DNA of 64,000 nt from Siphonodentalium dalli (Eukaryota > Mollusca > Scaphopoda > Gadilida > Siphonodentaliidae). The translations under genes were made by a program, and so were the position numbers. Location of the stretch: assembly GCA_032622095.1 (NCBI GenBank), contig CP136062.1, forward strand, positions 201,339,959-201,403,958, read 5' to 3'. This document shows, one piece after another, positions 43,801-49,509 of this stretch (position 1 is the first letter of the stretch; the number at the start of each line of letters is the position of its first letter). The notes beneath the pieces are model-generated. The model was not told where the DNA came from, did no database searches, and was given only the letters and a program-made list of their open reading frames with translations.

Positions 43801-46800
43801 CGGCAGCAATTGAATACCAATTCGGTATTTATTCGGCATCAATTCGGTACCAGTTCGGCATTGATTCGGGTTATTCGGCAACAAGTCGGTAGTAATCTGG
43901 GTAATTCGGCAGCTACTCGCACGAAATTACGGTATCAGTTCGGGATAATTCTTTATCATTCGGGAAGACATTCGGAAGAATTCTGGAATACTCGGCAATG
44001 TTCGGGACGATTAAATTTTGTCATCAGTTCGGCGGCTTTTGGAATAAAACTCGTCCAGAATTCTCCCGAATGCTGCCGATTTGGTCTGGTCCCGAATTGG
44101 TGCCGAATATACTAATTCGGGACAGAAAATCGGGAATATGGAACCGGGGCATTACGGGACTTTCATTTGAGTTCGGTGCTTACAAATCGATTCGAAACAG
44201 CGCGAATAATTAAATGCCAGTCATAATAATGACACTGTGAGAATCTTTCGTGTTTCCTCTTTCCAACGATATATAATGCGTATGTATCCGTTTTAGTTAT
44301 CTGCCTCAATTATCAAGAAGAAGTGGTACTATCTTCCATCAGGATAAAACAATGCGTAACTTCTATGACGTCGTTAGAGTTCATAACGTTAGATCACGTT
44401 ACCGCTTAACCGGCCGATGCATTTGACTGTTTCAGACGTCTTGGCGATATCTCGGGCACCGATGGTAATTTATCTTTACGTTGAAACTTGATAATTAATG
44501 AGCGTGTGTATATGAGGCGCGTTTATATACTTGAGTGGAAATCAAATCGGGTTAAAAGGTCAAATCGGGTAAAACCGGATTGATTTCGACGGGTACTTTT
44601 GTCGGGTACTTTTGTTCGGGCAGTGTTTTGGACGGGTCAAATCGTGACCCCACTTGACCTTGGCCTTCAAAATAGACAATTCAAGGTCAAACCCCGGACG
44701 AAGTCGGGTCACCTTCTAGTCTATTATATATTTTGGAAGATCTGTCTGTGTGTCTGTCTGTGTGTCTGTGTGTTCGCGATGGACTCGAAAACGGCCGAAC
44801 CGATTTTGATGAAACTTGGAATGTGGGGTTTTTTTCGGCCGAGAACTGGCATAGGCCTATTAATTTGTCCGTGCGACGTGACCTTGACCTTGAAATCGGG
44901 TAATTTCAAGGTCAAACGCCCGAATATCACGGGATTTCGATGAAACTTGGTATGTGGGGGTACTTTCTTATGGCGAGTCTCTTAAGCATATTCGTTTGCC
45001 CGTGCGACGTGACCTTGACCTTGAAATCGGGTAACTTCAAGGTCAAATCGCCAATTTTGATGGGATTTCGACGAAATTTGATACGTAGGGTTACTTTTGT
45101 CCACTGATTGTTTTGGACGGGTCCAATCGTGACCCCGACCAGACCTTGACTTTCAAAATGATCAATTCAAGGTCAAATCGGGTAAAACCGGATGGATTTC
45201 GACGGGCACGTTTGTCGGGTACTTTTGTCCGGGCAGTGTTTTTGGACTGGTCAAATCGTGACCCCAATTGACCTTGACCTTCAAAATGGCCAATTCAAGG
45301 TCAAAGCCCGGACGAAGTCGGGTCACCTTCTAGTAAATATATATATCTTCTATTATATATTTTGAAAGATCTGTGTGTGTGTCTGTCTGTAATCGATGGA
45401 CTCGAAAACGGCCGAACCGATTTCGATGAAACTTGGTATGTGGGGTTATTTTCGGCCGGGGAGTAACATATGCATATTAATTTTCAGATCCGAGGTCAAC
45501 TTTTCACGTGCCGAGGTCAAATCTGTTTTTACGCTGTGTTACAGGACTTTCATTTGAGTTCGGTGCTTACAAATCGATTCGAAACAGCGCGAATAATAAA
45601 ATGCCAGTCATAATAATGACACTGTGAGAATCTTTCGTGTTTCCTCTTTCCAACGATATATAATGCGTATGTATCCGTTTTAGTTATCTGCATCAATTAT
45701 CAAGAAGAAGTGGTACTATCTTCCATCAGGATAAAAACAATGCGTAACTTCTATGACGTCGTTAGAGGTCATACCGTTAGATCACGTTAACGCTTAATCG
45801 GCCGATGCATTTGACTGTTTCAGACGTCTTGGCGATATCTCGGGCACCGATGGTAATTTATCTTTACGTTGAAACTTGATAATTAATGAGCGTGTGTATA
45901 TGAGGCGCGTTTATATACTTGAGTGGAAATCAAATCGGGTTAAACTGGCGGATTTTTACGGACGAAATTTGATGCATAGGGTATCTCGGTATCCGCTGGG
46001 CCGATTTCCCGTTATCCGCTGGGCCGATTTCCACCATTTTTGGGGTGTTGGTGTTTGACCCCACCAGACCTTGACCTTCAAAATGGTCAATTCAAGGTCA
46101 AAGCCCGGACGAAGTCGGGTCACCTTCTAGTATATATATATATATATATATATATATAGGATATCCACACTATTTCAGTGGATATGGGTTATATCTCATG
46201 AGTGATGACAAAACATTGAATTTACACGAGTGGCTAAAAAAGTGGCTTTAGCCACGAGTGGAAATTCAAATGTTTTGTCATCACGAATGAGATTTAACCC
46301 ATATCCACTGAAAAAGTGTGGATATTCTGTTTATTATAACTTTAGTTACTTGCCTATGACCCCCCAATGAATGTCAATACATCAGAAATTTCAAGCTGAT
46401 ATCACTCACTAGTGGGATATCACTTATATCTCACTGCTAAAACCTTATAATTCATGGGCAAGTATATAATAAATATGTATCTTCATGCCATATAACCTTC
46501 GCAATTATCCAAACTTTGGAGTTATCTCGCTTGCACTTCAGATAACCGTCTTAACAAAGCATAACCTTTCTTTAAACACAGCATAAAACGTTCCGCTTCA
46601 GCTCAACGCGAATTATTTCATACCCTTTATTTCCTCATACAGACATGTCCCATATATGCTTTGGTGTATATTTAATCAGATATATATGCACATATAAACG
46701 TGCATATATAGGTACCTGACCGTTACATATGTATTCATATGTGTGTGTATGTGTGTTGGTGTGTGTATGTCTACGTGGATGCATGTATATATGTATGTAT

Positions 46801-48694
46801 ATAAGCATATATATGTAAATGAGCATTTATATATATGTATATAACCATGCATATATTCACGAGTTCTGGCGCGGCTGTGTACGTGCACTTGCGCATTTAT
46901 AGGTGTATACATGTATATTTTCGTATATATATGAGTATATACATATGTATGTATATGTATGTGTGTATGTATATGTGTGTATGTGTGTGAGGGTGGGCGT
47001 GTATGTGAGTGTGCGGATGTGTGATCGTGCCGGTGCTCGTGAGGGTATGCATACTTATATGCACTCAAATATGTTCGTATTTGTCTCTTTGTCAGTCAAA
47101 TTATATAACCCTGTATGTTGTATACATAGCCAAATTCCTGCATGCAGGATGTATTTGTGTTCTCAATTTATTTATAATGTTTATATATATGCTCTTCATT
47201 ATATGGAGGAATAAAGATATATATAACCAACTTAAAGCTGACCACAATATCTCTTAATACTGTGACATAATTCCAGTTGATCGATCCATGCATGAGTGGC
47301 CCACACTGCATATCAACATTTGTTTTCATTGGGCTGGAATATTTGTGACTGCTGTTTTTCTTCATTATAATATTATATGGGGCTATGATGCTATATTATG
47401 CAATTAAAAATCTAACTCAACATTATAATACAAATGAAGCCTCCTCTCATAGACCCAAGACAATAAGTTATCTGGTGATTGGAGTATTGTGTGAAATTAT
47501 AAATTAAGTTCTTGGTATACCGAGTATTAAAATCCATTGTTTTGATCGTCTCATAATAATTGTTCAGATTTTATTATGAAGATGGTGATATGTGAAATTC
47601 AAGATAATTCTCCAGATATATCCATAATTTTATAATGAAGATGGTGATATGTGAAATTCCAGATTATTCACCAGATATATCCAGAGAAATTCTTTGTTGA
47701 AAATATCTTGCCGTTTTGGCTGGATTTATGCAAAAACGTGCCTCTCCCCCAAAACACAATTTTAAGTGAATTGCGTGTAATTCAGATATGTCTCGTATGT
47801 TGTTGGGGAATAATGCAGATGTGTTGTCGGAAGCGGTGCCCGGACGAGACAGTGTATAATCCATTTAAGGGAAAGGGTTGATAACAGATTTGCAAAATAC
47901 ACATTTAAAGGAAGGTAACTCTTCCGCGAGTTAATATCCGCGATAAAATCGAGAATGCAAATATAATTCCTTTCATCTTGTTATTTTGAGGCGACACGTT
48001 GCATGGTTTGGTGTAATTGTTGACGCCCTGGGTAAACTAGTCAACATTCAAAGTCGGGCGTAATTTCTCAATAATTGTTCAACATTATCATTCACATTAT
48101 ATAGTGAATAATCTTTTCTGATTAGAAAAATCTGTTTCATCTTTACGGATGTGACTAACAGTGTGTGCACTTTCCGCTAACAAATATAATCGTATCTTCG
48201 AAATTTGAAGTTCTGAATATTATGTACGTTTAGGGGTTTAAGGGATTATGGGTCATGAAACCATTAATTCATTGCGATAGACCATTCTAATATTTTCATG
48301 TTGTATTAAATCATCAAACAGTTACTCCATTTCACGTTGTCATTTAAATTATCAATTTATTTCCACATACGTCCAGGGTGACAGAGCGGTCCACATTTGG
48401 CTATGACGCTCATATGAATGTATGGTATAGAATCACATTTCTTTTGAATAAATTAATGTTCGCACATGCTTGTAAATATTGTAAAACTAAACAATAAATC
48501 GATCAATTTATTATTACTTACCTGTTACTGATACCTTGACGTTATGGTTTTCCGTGAGCTTGAGTTGTGTGTTGGTTGGATGCTGGCACAAAACATGAGG
48601 AAAAATAACCAAGATAAAAACTAAGAAGGTAACCAGTCTGTGCTGAGCCCCATCCCAGATATACTCCACGCGCATGCTCCAATCGTGTCTATAT
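5716..48694 (-). CDS. Beta-1,3-glucan-binding protein / GH16 beta-1,3-glucanase-like gene, 12 coding exons (whole gene span)
   Basis: Twelve minus-strand exons join into one frame of about 462 codons plus stop; every intron is GT..AG and every split codon fits. Order: signal peptide (residues ~14-30), CBM39-like glucan-binding domain (~40-121), GH16 domain (~135-462). The GH16 core shows NEEFQVY, GDWLWPAIWILP, GEIDMMEARG, SAIHWG, NPW, APFDQ and LNVAVG, all hallmarks of the BGRP/GNBP/laminarinase branch. The catalytic E284, D286 and E289 are present, whereas insect GNBPs usually lack them, so I infer an active secreted beta-1,3-glucanase or a glucan sensor that can still cleave. The length matches the family (about 450-490). 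The large introns hold most of the repeats in the window. A transcript would settle the exon 4 acceptor and the 5' UTR. Confidence 0.93.
5920..8422. other. GH16 intron 11, no internal feature recognised
   Basis: Ordinary AT-rich intron between exons 11 and 12. ORFs up to 138 codons (for example 5934-6350) show no domain and no codon signal that I can see. Confidence 0.6.
8423..8549 (-). CDS. GH16 gene exon 11
   Basis: A 127-bp exon (acceptor cttgcag, donor gtaagc) encoding NRVDGKETLRLNTPAEGFYK, LGRFRGKNPWANG and APFDQP. The GFw..G.f...NPW..G..mAPFDq pattern is diagnostic. A 50-bp minisatellite begins only 22 bp from its acceptor. Confidence 0.95.
8571..8829. repeat. 50-bp minisatellite, five copies
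   Basis: The unit starts tcgtaaatataattataatg and repeats at 8571, 8621, 8671, 8721 and 8771 with almost no divergence. The last copy has an 8-bp internal duplication. It lies 22 bp from the exon 11 acceptor, where the branch point of intron 10 is expected. Confidence 0.97.
8870..9150. repeat. Foldback repeat
   Basis: Arms of about 120-130 bp (8870-8990 and about 9040-9150 inverted) share 'gagtcgctaccatattgga', 'catccagc' and 'aaagttctgga'. The loop contains three 'ggaattc'/'gaattcc' words. No target duplication found. Confidence 0.75.
9151..10251. other. GH16 intron 10 segment, nothing recognised
   Basis: No coding, RNA or repeat signal beyond one echo of 'ctgtcgtgtaaaccgtcgac' at about 9477 and 9690. 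Confidence 0.5.
11500..12980. repeat. Word array (CCATGGACCCAGG with TATA-rich spacers)
   Basis: Dozens of copies of '(c)catggaccca(g)g' alternate with 'tatatgtagg' at irregular 35-60-bp spacing. Long minus-strand ORFs here (11633-12449) merely read this word. Confidence 0.85.
13069..13705 (+). pseudogene. LINE 3' end (jockey/CR1-like C-terminal zinc knuckle)
   Basis: Encodes the C-terminus of a non-LTR retrotransposon ORF2: ILHCRIRNYCSEL, then CTCGYEVEDAFHYFFECPLY, the usual C-x-C-x7-H-x4-C knuckle after the RT. It ends at a stop at 13446. About 240 bp of 3' UTR follow, with an AATAAA near 13684 and an A-rich end. The RT itself is absent: a 5'-truncated insertion within the large inverted-repeat element. 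Confidence 0.85.
15609..15680 (-). CDS. GH16 gene exon 10
   Basis: A 72-bp exon (acceptor ctttacag, donor gtgagt) encoding KIPSGTWADTVHEFSLDWTE and NYI, the 'F...FH.y.leWt.d.I' segment of GH16. It starts with 1 nt and ends with 2 nt that fit exons 9 and 11. Confidence 0.88.
16112..16605 (+). mobile_element. TTAA-flanked MITE, family 1, copy 1
   Basis: Flanked by TTAA on both sides. The ends read AGGCACGTGAGGCC and GGCCAACCGTACCT. It is a full-length inverted relative of 39799-40259. TTAA duplications point to piggyBac- or Kolobok-type transposition; the AGG start fits Kolobok better. No coding capacity. Confidence 0.8.
16758..17135 (+). mobile_element. TTAA-flanked MITE, family 2, copy 1 (piggyBac-like ends)
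   Basis: TTAA at 16754-16757 and 17136-17139. The ends read C(C/T)CTTTACCCAACA and TGTTGGGTAAAGGG, close to the CCCTTT start typical of piggyBac TIRs. Inside are two 69-bp near-perfect palindromes (about 16790-16855 and 16917-16985), themselves inverted to each other. Confidence 0.85.
17140..18713. other. GH16 intron 9 segment, no gene
   Basis: Contains a 19-C tract (17676-17694) and a 14-G tract (18552-18565). About 17960-18370 shows three degenerate units containing 'gaatgaagagaattgaaac', 'ggaaattgttacc' and 'ttcattgtataataaacttc'. Confidence 0.55.
18714..18971 (-). pseudogene. LINE C-terminal fragment (minus strand)
   Basis: Encodes NHLSEPNKCACGDVKSTGHF and then LLHACPQYATIRN, the C-x-C-x7-H-x4-C knuckle of jockey/CR1-type LINE ORF2. 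It begins inside the protein and ends soon after; no RT is nearby. Confidence 0.75.
19540..19651 (-). CDS. GH16 gene exon 9
   Basis: A 112-bp exon (acceptor ttacag, donor gtaagt), with two split bases at each end. It encodes GNVVAKDNRGESHGIDKV then SSAIHWGVDP, corresponding to the conserved 'iG...v.STLHwGp' segment. Confidence 0.93.
19652..21924. other. GH16 intron 8 segment without recognised genes
   Basis: Apart from the palindrome at 20049-20162, no coding or repeat structure that I can support. Confidence 0.5.
20049..20162. repeat. Palindrome with ~50-bp arms
   Basis: 'ttgggatatatgatttcatg' to 'aatttgattcacatcg' is mirrored by 'ttgtgaatcaaatttatgaa' to 'cttatatcccaa' around a 13-bp centre. 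Confidence 0.8.
21925..22510 (-). mobile_element. Helitron-like non-autonomous element, family A copy 4
   Basis: Minus strand reads A|TCTAATATATATTTTG at the 5' end and, at the 3' end, CCCGGACGAAGTCGGG followed by CTAG|T. That is the TC..CTRR layout with a subterminal hairpin typical of Helitrons. The body is three ~126-bp tandem units with 'ccattttgaaggtcaaggtc' and 'gaaatccgtccgttttaccc' (+ strand), and a CAGA-rich stretch near the 5' end. Confidence 0.7.
22660..22737 (-). CDS. GH16 gene exon 8: catalytic motif
   Basis: A 78-bp exon (acceptor attcag, donor gtacga). It encodes AIWILPKKEMYGGWPTGGE and then IDMMEAR. The GH16 nucleophile, assisting acid and acid/base (E284, D286, E289 in the spliced protein) are all kept. 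The Trp in GGWP and the WP upstream are also family-conserved. A catalytically dead glucan-recognition protein would have changes here. Confidence 0.96.
22858..23232 (-). mobile_element. TTAA-flanked MITE, family 2, copy 2
   Basis: TTAA at 22854-22857 and 23233-23236. Inverted full-length copy of 16758-17135 with the same pair of internal palindromes (about 23005-23072 and 23137-23206). Lies 120 bp upstream of exon 8 in gene orientation. Confidence 0.85.
23400..24030. repeat. Degenerate tandem repeat, 3-4 units of ~170-190 bp
   Basis: Recurring text: 'ctcctgatggctaacc', 'gagatat', 'cggacagaca', 'aaacacagaaggataactc', with strong divergence. A 12-G tract sits at 23863-23874. Confidence 0.6.
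24101..24157. repeat. Short palindrome of 'AATGTTCAGATAATAAGTTCA'-type ends
   Basis: 'gttcagataataagttcaa' and its inverse 'cagcttattatctgaac' flank a 13-bp centre. The same end occurs alone at about 24557-24581 and, inverted, at 27899-27921. Confidence 0.75.
24335..24502 (-). CDS. GH16 gene exon 7
   Basis: A 168-bp exon (acceptor tttacag, donor gtgagt) covering residues 211-266. It contains a two-cysteine segment (MFESCTETYNYGC), the KYGRITVKAKIPKGDW strand and LWP, typical of the 'fkYGrvEvRAKlP.GdWlWPAiW' block. Confidence 0.95.
24557..27921. mobile_element. Possible outer inverted-end element
   Basis: 'AATGTTCAGATAATAAGTTC' at the left and 'GAACTTATTACCTGAACATT' at the right form a 22-bp inverted pair around the 9-bp-duplication element. 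Only the ends support this; no clear target duplication. Confidence 0.35.
24985..27003. mobile_element. TIR element with 9-bp target duplication (2,019 bp, MULE-like)
   Basis: GAGTATAAC occurs at 24976-24984 and 27004-27012. The ends read GGGTGTGTCTTTTTACCGG and its inverse. The TIRs run about 325 bp (to ~25315 and from ~26684). The interior is built of repeated 'atccgggcatgatctgtacc' and 'tttaaa' words and 'gtgaaatcaatccaacagcc', plus an ~84-bp direct duplication at 25602-25770. A 9-bp duplication with long TIRs fits Mutator-type elements; Merlin is an alternative. No transposase. Confidence 0.8.
28002..28071 (-). CDS. GH16 gene exon 6
   Basis: A 70-bp exon (acceptor attccag, donor gtcagt) encoding TLTVDHPDFSGPDALDSAV and a few more residues. 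It continues 'RPTLT' across the splice and ends with one base completed by exon 7 to His210. Confidence 0.88.
28072..30110. other. GH16 intron 5, nothing recognised
   Basis: AT-rich; small ORFs without motifs. Confidence 0.55.
30111..30185 (-). CDS. GH16 gene exon 5
   Basis: A 75-bp exon (acceptor tttgtag, donor gtgagt), phase 0 at both ends, encoding 25 residues starting NEEFQVYTPLERN and ending LFLRP. The NNEFQVY.. and L.IrPtL segments are standard in this GH16 subfamily. Confidence 0.92.
30186..32058. other. GH16 intron 4, no gene
   Basis: Words around 'gttggaaatttcc' recur at about 30600-30720 and 31385-31660, perhaps the two ends of a degraded inverted element. I could not fix its limits. 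Confidence 0.45.
32059..32180 (-). CDS. GH16 gene exon 4: linker and start of the GH16 domain
   Basis: The exon ends at donor gtcagt after YGGK. The peptide includes SIIFRDTFTG and DDWKTVISMYGGK, the usual opening of GH16 BGRP domains ('..F.d.F.g..ld...W..e....gg'). Two acceptors in the same phase are possible: after 32180 (tactttcag, used here, 122 bp) or after 32153 (actgtcag, 95 bp). The second would shorten the linker by nine residues. Confidence 0.85.
32336..32404 (+). repeat. Older repeat split by the Polinton-like element, left part
   Basis: The text 'aagatggctgctggcggcca' and 'tagctcccatata' continues on the other side of the element as 'gaggtcaccccgaaggtcc' (38459 on). An uninterrupted relative at about 24880-24925 reads 'ggctcccattcaagaggtca'. 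The element therefore inserted into this repeat. Confidence 0.7.
32405..32410. repeat. Target-site duplication, left (CATATA)
   Basis: CATATA directly precedes the AG terminus of the Polinton-like element and is repeated exactly at 38453-38458, after its CT terminus. Confidence 0.85.
32411..34149 (+). repeat. Left terminal inverted repeat (1,739 bp)
   Basis: Inverse copy of 36714-38452. Near the tip is a strand-asymmetric A/C-rich stretch (about 32480-32650) built of 'TTCCAAAA' words. Further in lie an 86-codon ORF (32838-33098) and a 45-bp direct duplication at 33715-33800. The inner end falls within a ~290-bp direct repeat. Mismatches are few; one base change turns Asn into Tyr in a matching 68-codon ORF. 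Confidence 0.93.
32838..33098 (+). CDS. Small ORF inside the left TIR (86 aa, unidentified)
   Basis: Encodes a peptide starting MHTFQCLSDAVHTYIIVIPE with a charged helix-like stretch (DEVIEYMTDMYYRELLEVL). The same uninterrupted ORF is present in the right arm at 37765-38025. No family recognised. Because the arms are near-identical, its presence twice does not by itself prove selection. Confidence 0.3.
   Translation: MHTFQCLSDAVHTYIIVIPENRHHYSYINNKERLFFTLSIPDEVIEYMTDMYYRELLEVLRCTILNHERTTPQNELSYSMEHIMYT
34167..34204. other. Two adjacent hairpins in a GC-rich patch
   Basis: GCAGTA-TTT-TACTGC (34167-34181) is followed directly by GGGGTCCGCC-GGC-GGCGGACCCC (34182-34204), inside a (CGG)-rich stretch at 34150-34215. 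It lies exactly at the inner end of the left TIR and differs sharply in composition from the AT-rich surroundings. It could be a recombination footprint, a transcription block or a replication structure. Confidence 0.75.
34527..34536 (+). promoter_or_regulatory. TATA box of the ATPase gene
   Basis: TATATAAATA lies 45-54 bp upstream of the ATG at 34581, which would put transcription start at about 34557 and give a very short 5' leader. Confidence 0.6.
34581..36440 (+). CDS. Zinc-finger / P-loop packaging-type ATPase of the Polinton-like element (619 aa)
   Basis: Layout: C2H2 finger at residues 5-26 (C5, C8, H21, H26); Gln/His-rich linker ~30-112; P-loop ATPase ~125-320 with Walker A GPTSCGKT (137-144) and Walker B LVILDDL (208-214); six degenerate repeats of the type 'G-x-x-N-x-M-K-Y' (~331-410); C2HC finger (C428, C431, H444, C449); acidic and basic tail. 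Segments such as HHLNLSLISLNQNFY, YLVLFNNP, SRQMYP and PYGYLLVDLK are the family hallmark in A32-like ATPases of Polintons and adintovirus-like elements, where the enzyme pumps DNA into capsids. No capsid gene is present here, so its present role is unknown. The frame is open throughout, with a close TATA box and poly(A) signal. Confidence 0.85.
34671..34905 (+). repeat. CAA/CAG trinucleotide tract (polyglutamine coding)
   Basis: Imperfect CAA repeats with CAC and CAG variants encode the Gln/His-rich linker of the ATPase and contain the recurring word 'QYHQP'. It is in frame and translated. Confidence 0.9.
36446..36451 (+). terminator. Poly(A) signal of the ATPase gene
   Basis: AATAAA starts 6 bp after the TAA stop and is followed by a T-rich stretch, as in compact viral transcription units. 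Confidence 0.65.
36714..38452 (-). repeat. Right terminal inverted repeat (1,739 bp)
   Basis: Inverse of 32411-34149, ending ATTCTTCT next to the target duplication. Directly inside it, about 36545-36713 is a diverged direct copy of the arm segment at about 36841-37000, so the arm boundary lies within a tandem duplication. Confidence 0.93.
37765..38025 (-). CDS. Small ORF inside the right TIR (86 aa, duplicate)
   Basis: Mirror copy of 32838-33098 with an identical predicted peptide. Confidence 0.3.
   Translation of the reverse strand: MHTFQCLSDAVHTYIIVIPENRHHYSYINNKERLFFTLSIPDEVIEYMTDMYYRELLEVLRCTILNHERTTPQNELSYSMEHIMYT
38453..38458. repeat. Target-site duplication, right (CATATA)
   Basis: Exact partner of 32405-32410. 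A 6-bp duplication is what Polinton/Maverick integrases produce. Confidence 0.85.
38459..38935 (+). repeat. Older repeat split by the Polinton-like element, right part
   Basis: Two or more degenerate units containing 'atcaaagatggctgc', 'ggccatgtttt' and 'ggctcccatctag', ending in a tract of 'acggacg' words near 38860. Related units are at 24780-24940 and, more distantly, at 600-1600. Confidence 0.65.
39404..39526 (-). CDS. GH16 gene exon 3: CBM39-like domain, second part
   Basis: This 123-bp exon (acceptor ctttcag, donor gtaggt) covers residues 81-121. It contains YGGTLNTNLRAGDKLNYKV and ends DEGQWIA. This matches the CBM39 pattern of a 'v..GD.inY.v' strand, then a tyrosine-rich strand, then the terminal W. 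The Polinton-like element lies in the intron after this exon. Confidence 0.88.
39799..40259 (-). mobile_element. TTAA-flanked MITE, family 1, copy 2
   Basis: TTAA at 39795-39798 and 40260-40263. Aligns in reverse orientation with 16112-16605 over its whole length, with small deletions. Lies in GH16 intron 2. Confidence 0.8.
40535..40618 (-). CDS. GH16 gene exon 2: CBM39-like domain, first part
   Basis: This 84-bp exon (acceptor atttcag, donor gtaggt) covers residues 52-80. The string REEPTIFLYSV resembles the start of CBM39 domains, which read roughly 'dePGIkLfafH'. Phases fit exons 1 and 3. Confidence 0.85.
40807..40847. repeat. (CAA)n microsatellite
   Basis: About 13 uninterrupted 'caa' units in GH16 intron 1. 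Confidence 0.95.
40958..41110. repeat. Interspersed repeat 'ttaagggtcagacgcacgtt'
   Basis: Related to the repeat at 57532-57660 and, inverted, to 47571-47750. Begins with TTAA. Borders approximate. Confidence 0.45.
41285..42726 (+). pseudogene. Broken LINE ORF2 (jockey/CR1-like reverse transcriptase, C-terminal half)
   Basis: In several frames: a degraded 'SPWLYK.YAEDLL' segment at ~41330-41380, the RT box QADDMMLLSLS near 41455, the THLGILL segment near 41660, then LYDSELIWNL, KLEKAHRVCIKHIQGFPTRT and a final zinc knuckle CKHCLATYSCVVQHTLLDC near 42440. At least three frameshifts (near 41580, 42000 and 42420) join these parts. The 5' half of the RT and the endonuclease are missing. It lies in GH16 intron 1. 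Confidence 0.85.
43085..43172. repeat. TA/TG-rich microsatellite
   Basis: (TA)n and (TG)n blocks immediately left of the first Helitron-like copy. Confidence 0.9.
43173..44719 (+). mobile_element. Helitron-like non-autonomous element, family A copy 1 (interrupted)
   Basis: Begins A|TCTATTATATATTTTGGAAG and ends CCCGGACGAAGTCGGGTCAC..CTAG|T. The subterminal hairpin is CCCG(g)AC-gaa-GTCGGG. The body contains 'gactcgaaaacg', 'tttcgatgaaacttgg' and 'gaccttgaccttcaaaa' words. A 782-bp MITE interrupts it at 43370-44151; without it the copy is about 762 bp, near copy 3 (782 bp). Confidence 0.78.
43370..44151. mobile_element. TIR MITE with TTA duplication nested in the Helitron-like copy 1
   Basis: Ends AGCCCCGGTTCCACATCC and its inverse; TTA at 43367-43369 and 44152-44154. 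The related Helitron-like copy 3 shows the empty site at about 45530-45550 ('acgctgtgttacaggac'). A 3-bp TTA duplication fits PIF/Harbinger. The interior is almost entirely 'attcggg/attcggc' words (left edge 'cccgaat'). Confidence 0.8.
44720..45333 (+). mobile_element. Helitron-like non-autonomous element, family A copy 2
   Basis: Starts directly after the CTAG of copy 1 with no spacer (TCTATTATATATTTTGGAAG) and ends with the same hairpin and CTAG at 45330-45333. Rich in 'gaccttgacc' and 'ttcaaggtcaaa' words; lacks the middle section of copies 1 and 3. Confidence 0.78.
45349..46130 (+). mobile_element. Helitron-like non-autonomous element, family A copy 3
   Basis: TCTATTATATATTTTGAAAG at the start and CCCGGACGAAGTCGGGTCAC..CTAG at the end. 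Parallels copy 1 along its length without the nested MITE, giving the empty site for that insertion. Confidence 0.78.
46158..46327. repeat. Palindrome with ~80-bp arms
   Basis: 'ggatatccacactatttcag' through 'gagtggctaaa' is mirrored by 'ttagccacgagtgg' through 'aaagtgtggatatt'. It follows a (TA)n stretch at 46131-46157. Confidence 0.85.
46640..47050. repeat. TATG/TG-rich low-complexity region
   Basis: Imperfect 'tatatgta', 'tgtgtgta' and 'tgtgagtg' words; ORFs here on both strands are artefacts of the repeat. Confidence 0.85.
47571..47750 (-). repeat. Interspersed repeat copy (related to 57532-57660)
   Basis: 'gcataaatccagcc', 'aacaaagaatttctctgga' and 'ttcacatatcaccatcttca' occur in inverse here and directly at 57540-57660. 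A ~60-bp portion is tandemly duplicated. Confidence 0.7.
47751..48521. other. GH16 intron 1 segment, nothing recognised
   Basis: No supported gene or repeat. Confidence 0.5.
48522..48694 (-). CDS. GH16 gene exon 1: start codon and signal peptide
   Basis: The coding part runs from the ATG at 48675 to 48522 (51 codons plus 1 nt) and is followed by donor gtaagt. The peptide starts MRVEYIWDGAQHRL and then has a hydrophobic run (VTFLVFILVIF) ending near C30/Q31, a classical secretion signal. A likely acceptor (gtttcag) lies at 48695-48696, which suggests that the first part of the 5' UTR is on another exon further upstream. The exon ends with one base (G), completed to Ala by exon 2. Confidence 0.85.
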
Positions 48695-49500
48695 CTGAAA
48701 CGATAGAAATTAGATTTAGGATATGACCATGTACAAAATTAATTGTAAATTATTATGTGGTTGTCATTGGCGAGAAAATACAATGCGCATGTTCTGGTGG
48801 TAATTCCAGTGGGGGGCTACATGTGAAACAAGTTGACAGGACTGTCATGTTGATAATGACATGAAACTCTACTCTGGCTATGCCCGTATAGAGATCATAT
48901 TCTAACGGTTCAAAACCTAGGCAGTTTTTGGTGTTCTGACGAGGAACTTTATAAAATTGAAAATTAACGCAGGGACTATATTATTTTATCCCCAACCAAA
49001 TGTTCAAAATTTGTCGAGCTCGTAAGATGGACCAAATTACGATAGTGGGTTCCAAATCCCAACGTGCGTACATGTGACAGCTCGCGTAAAATGGTCCAGA
49101 TCCAAACTAAAGTTTCCCGTTAATCATACATGGTATATTAACTCAGGCAAAATTTGGGGTGTACATCTAGATTTGATACATGAATGTCGAGTAAAATCAC
49201 GCCAGTCATAAACTAATTTTAATTATAATGACCATGTTGTTTGCATTGTTCATATATAGCACATGAGCCTATGTTGCACTAATCCATGGCTCGAATTCGT
49301 TAATTTGTTGCATATATTCGGTTGAGTATAAAAGTAGATGATCCCATAAATTGCCGGATTTAGCGTACAGTCCCACATTAACTGATTACACGCATATTAG
49401 TTGTATTAATTCATATTATTTTAGAGAGATCGAATGTCAACATTGGGCCACATGTCCTCGTTTGGTTTATATTCTTCAATTCCCTGTCATGTACTGAATG
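48695..49500. other. Upstream of the first coding exon, no promoter identified
   Basis: Either 5' intron or promoter region of the GH16 gene. I see no convincing TATA box or exon here. Confidence 0.45.
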
Positions 49501-49509
49501 AAGTATCAA

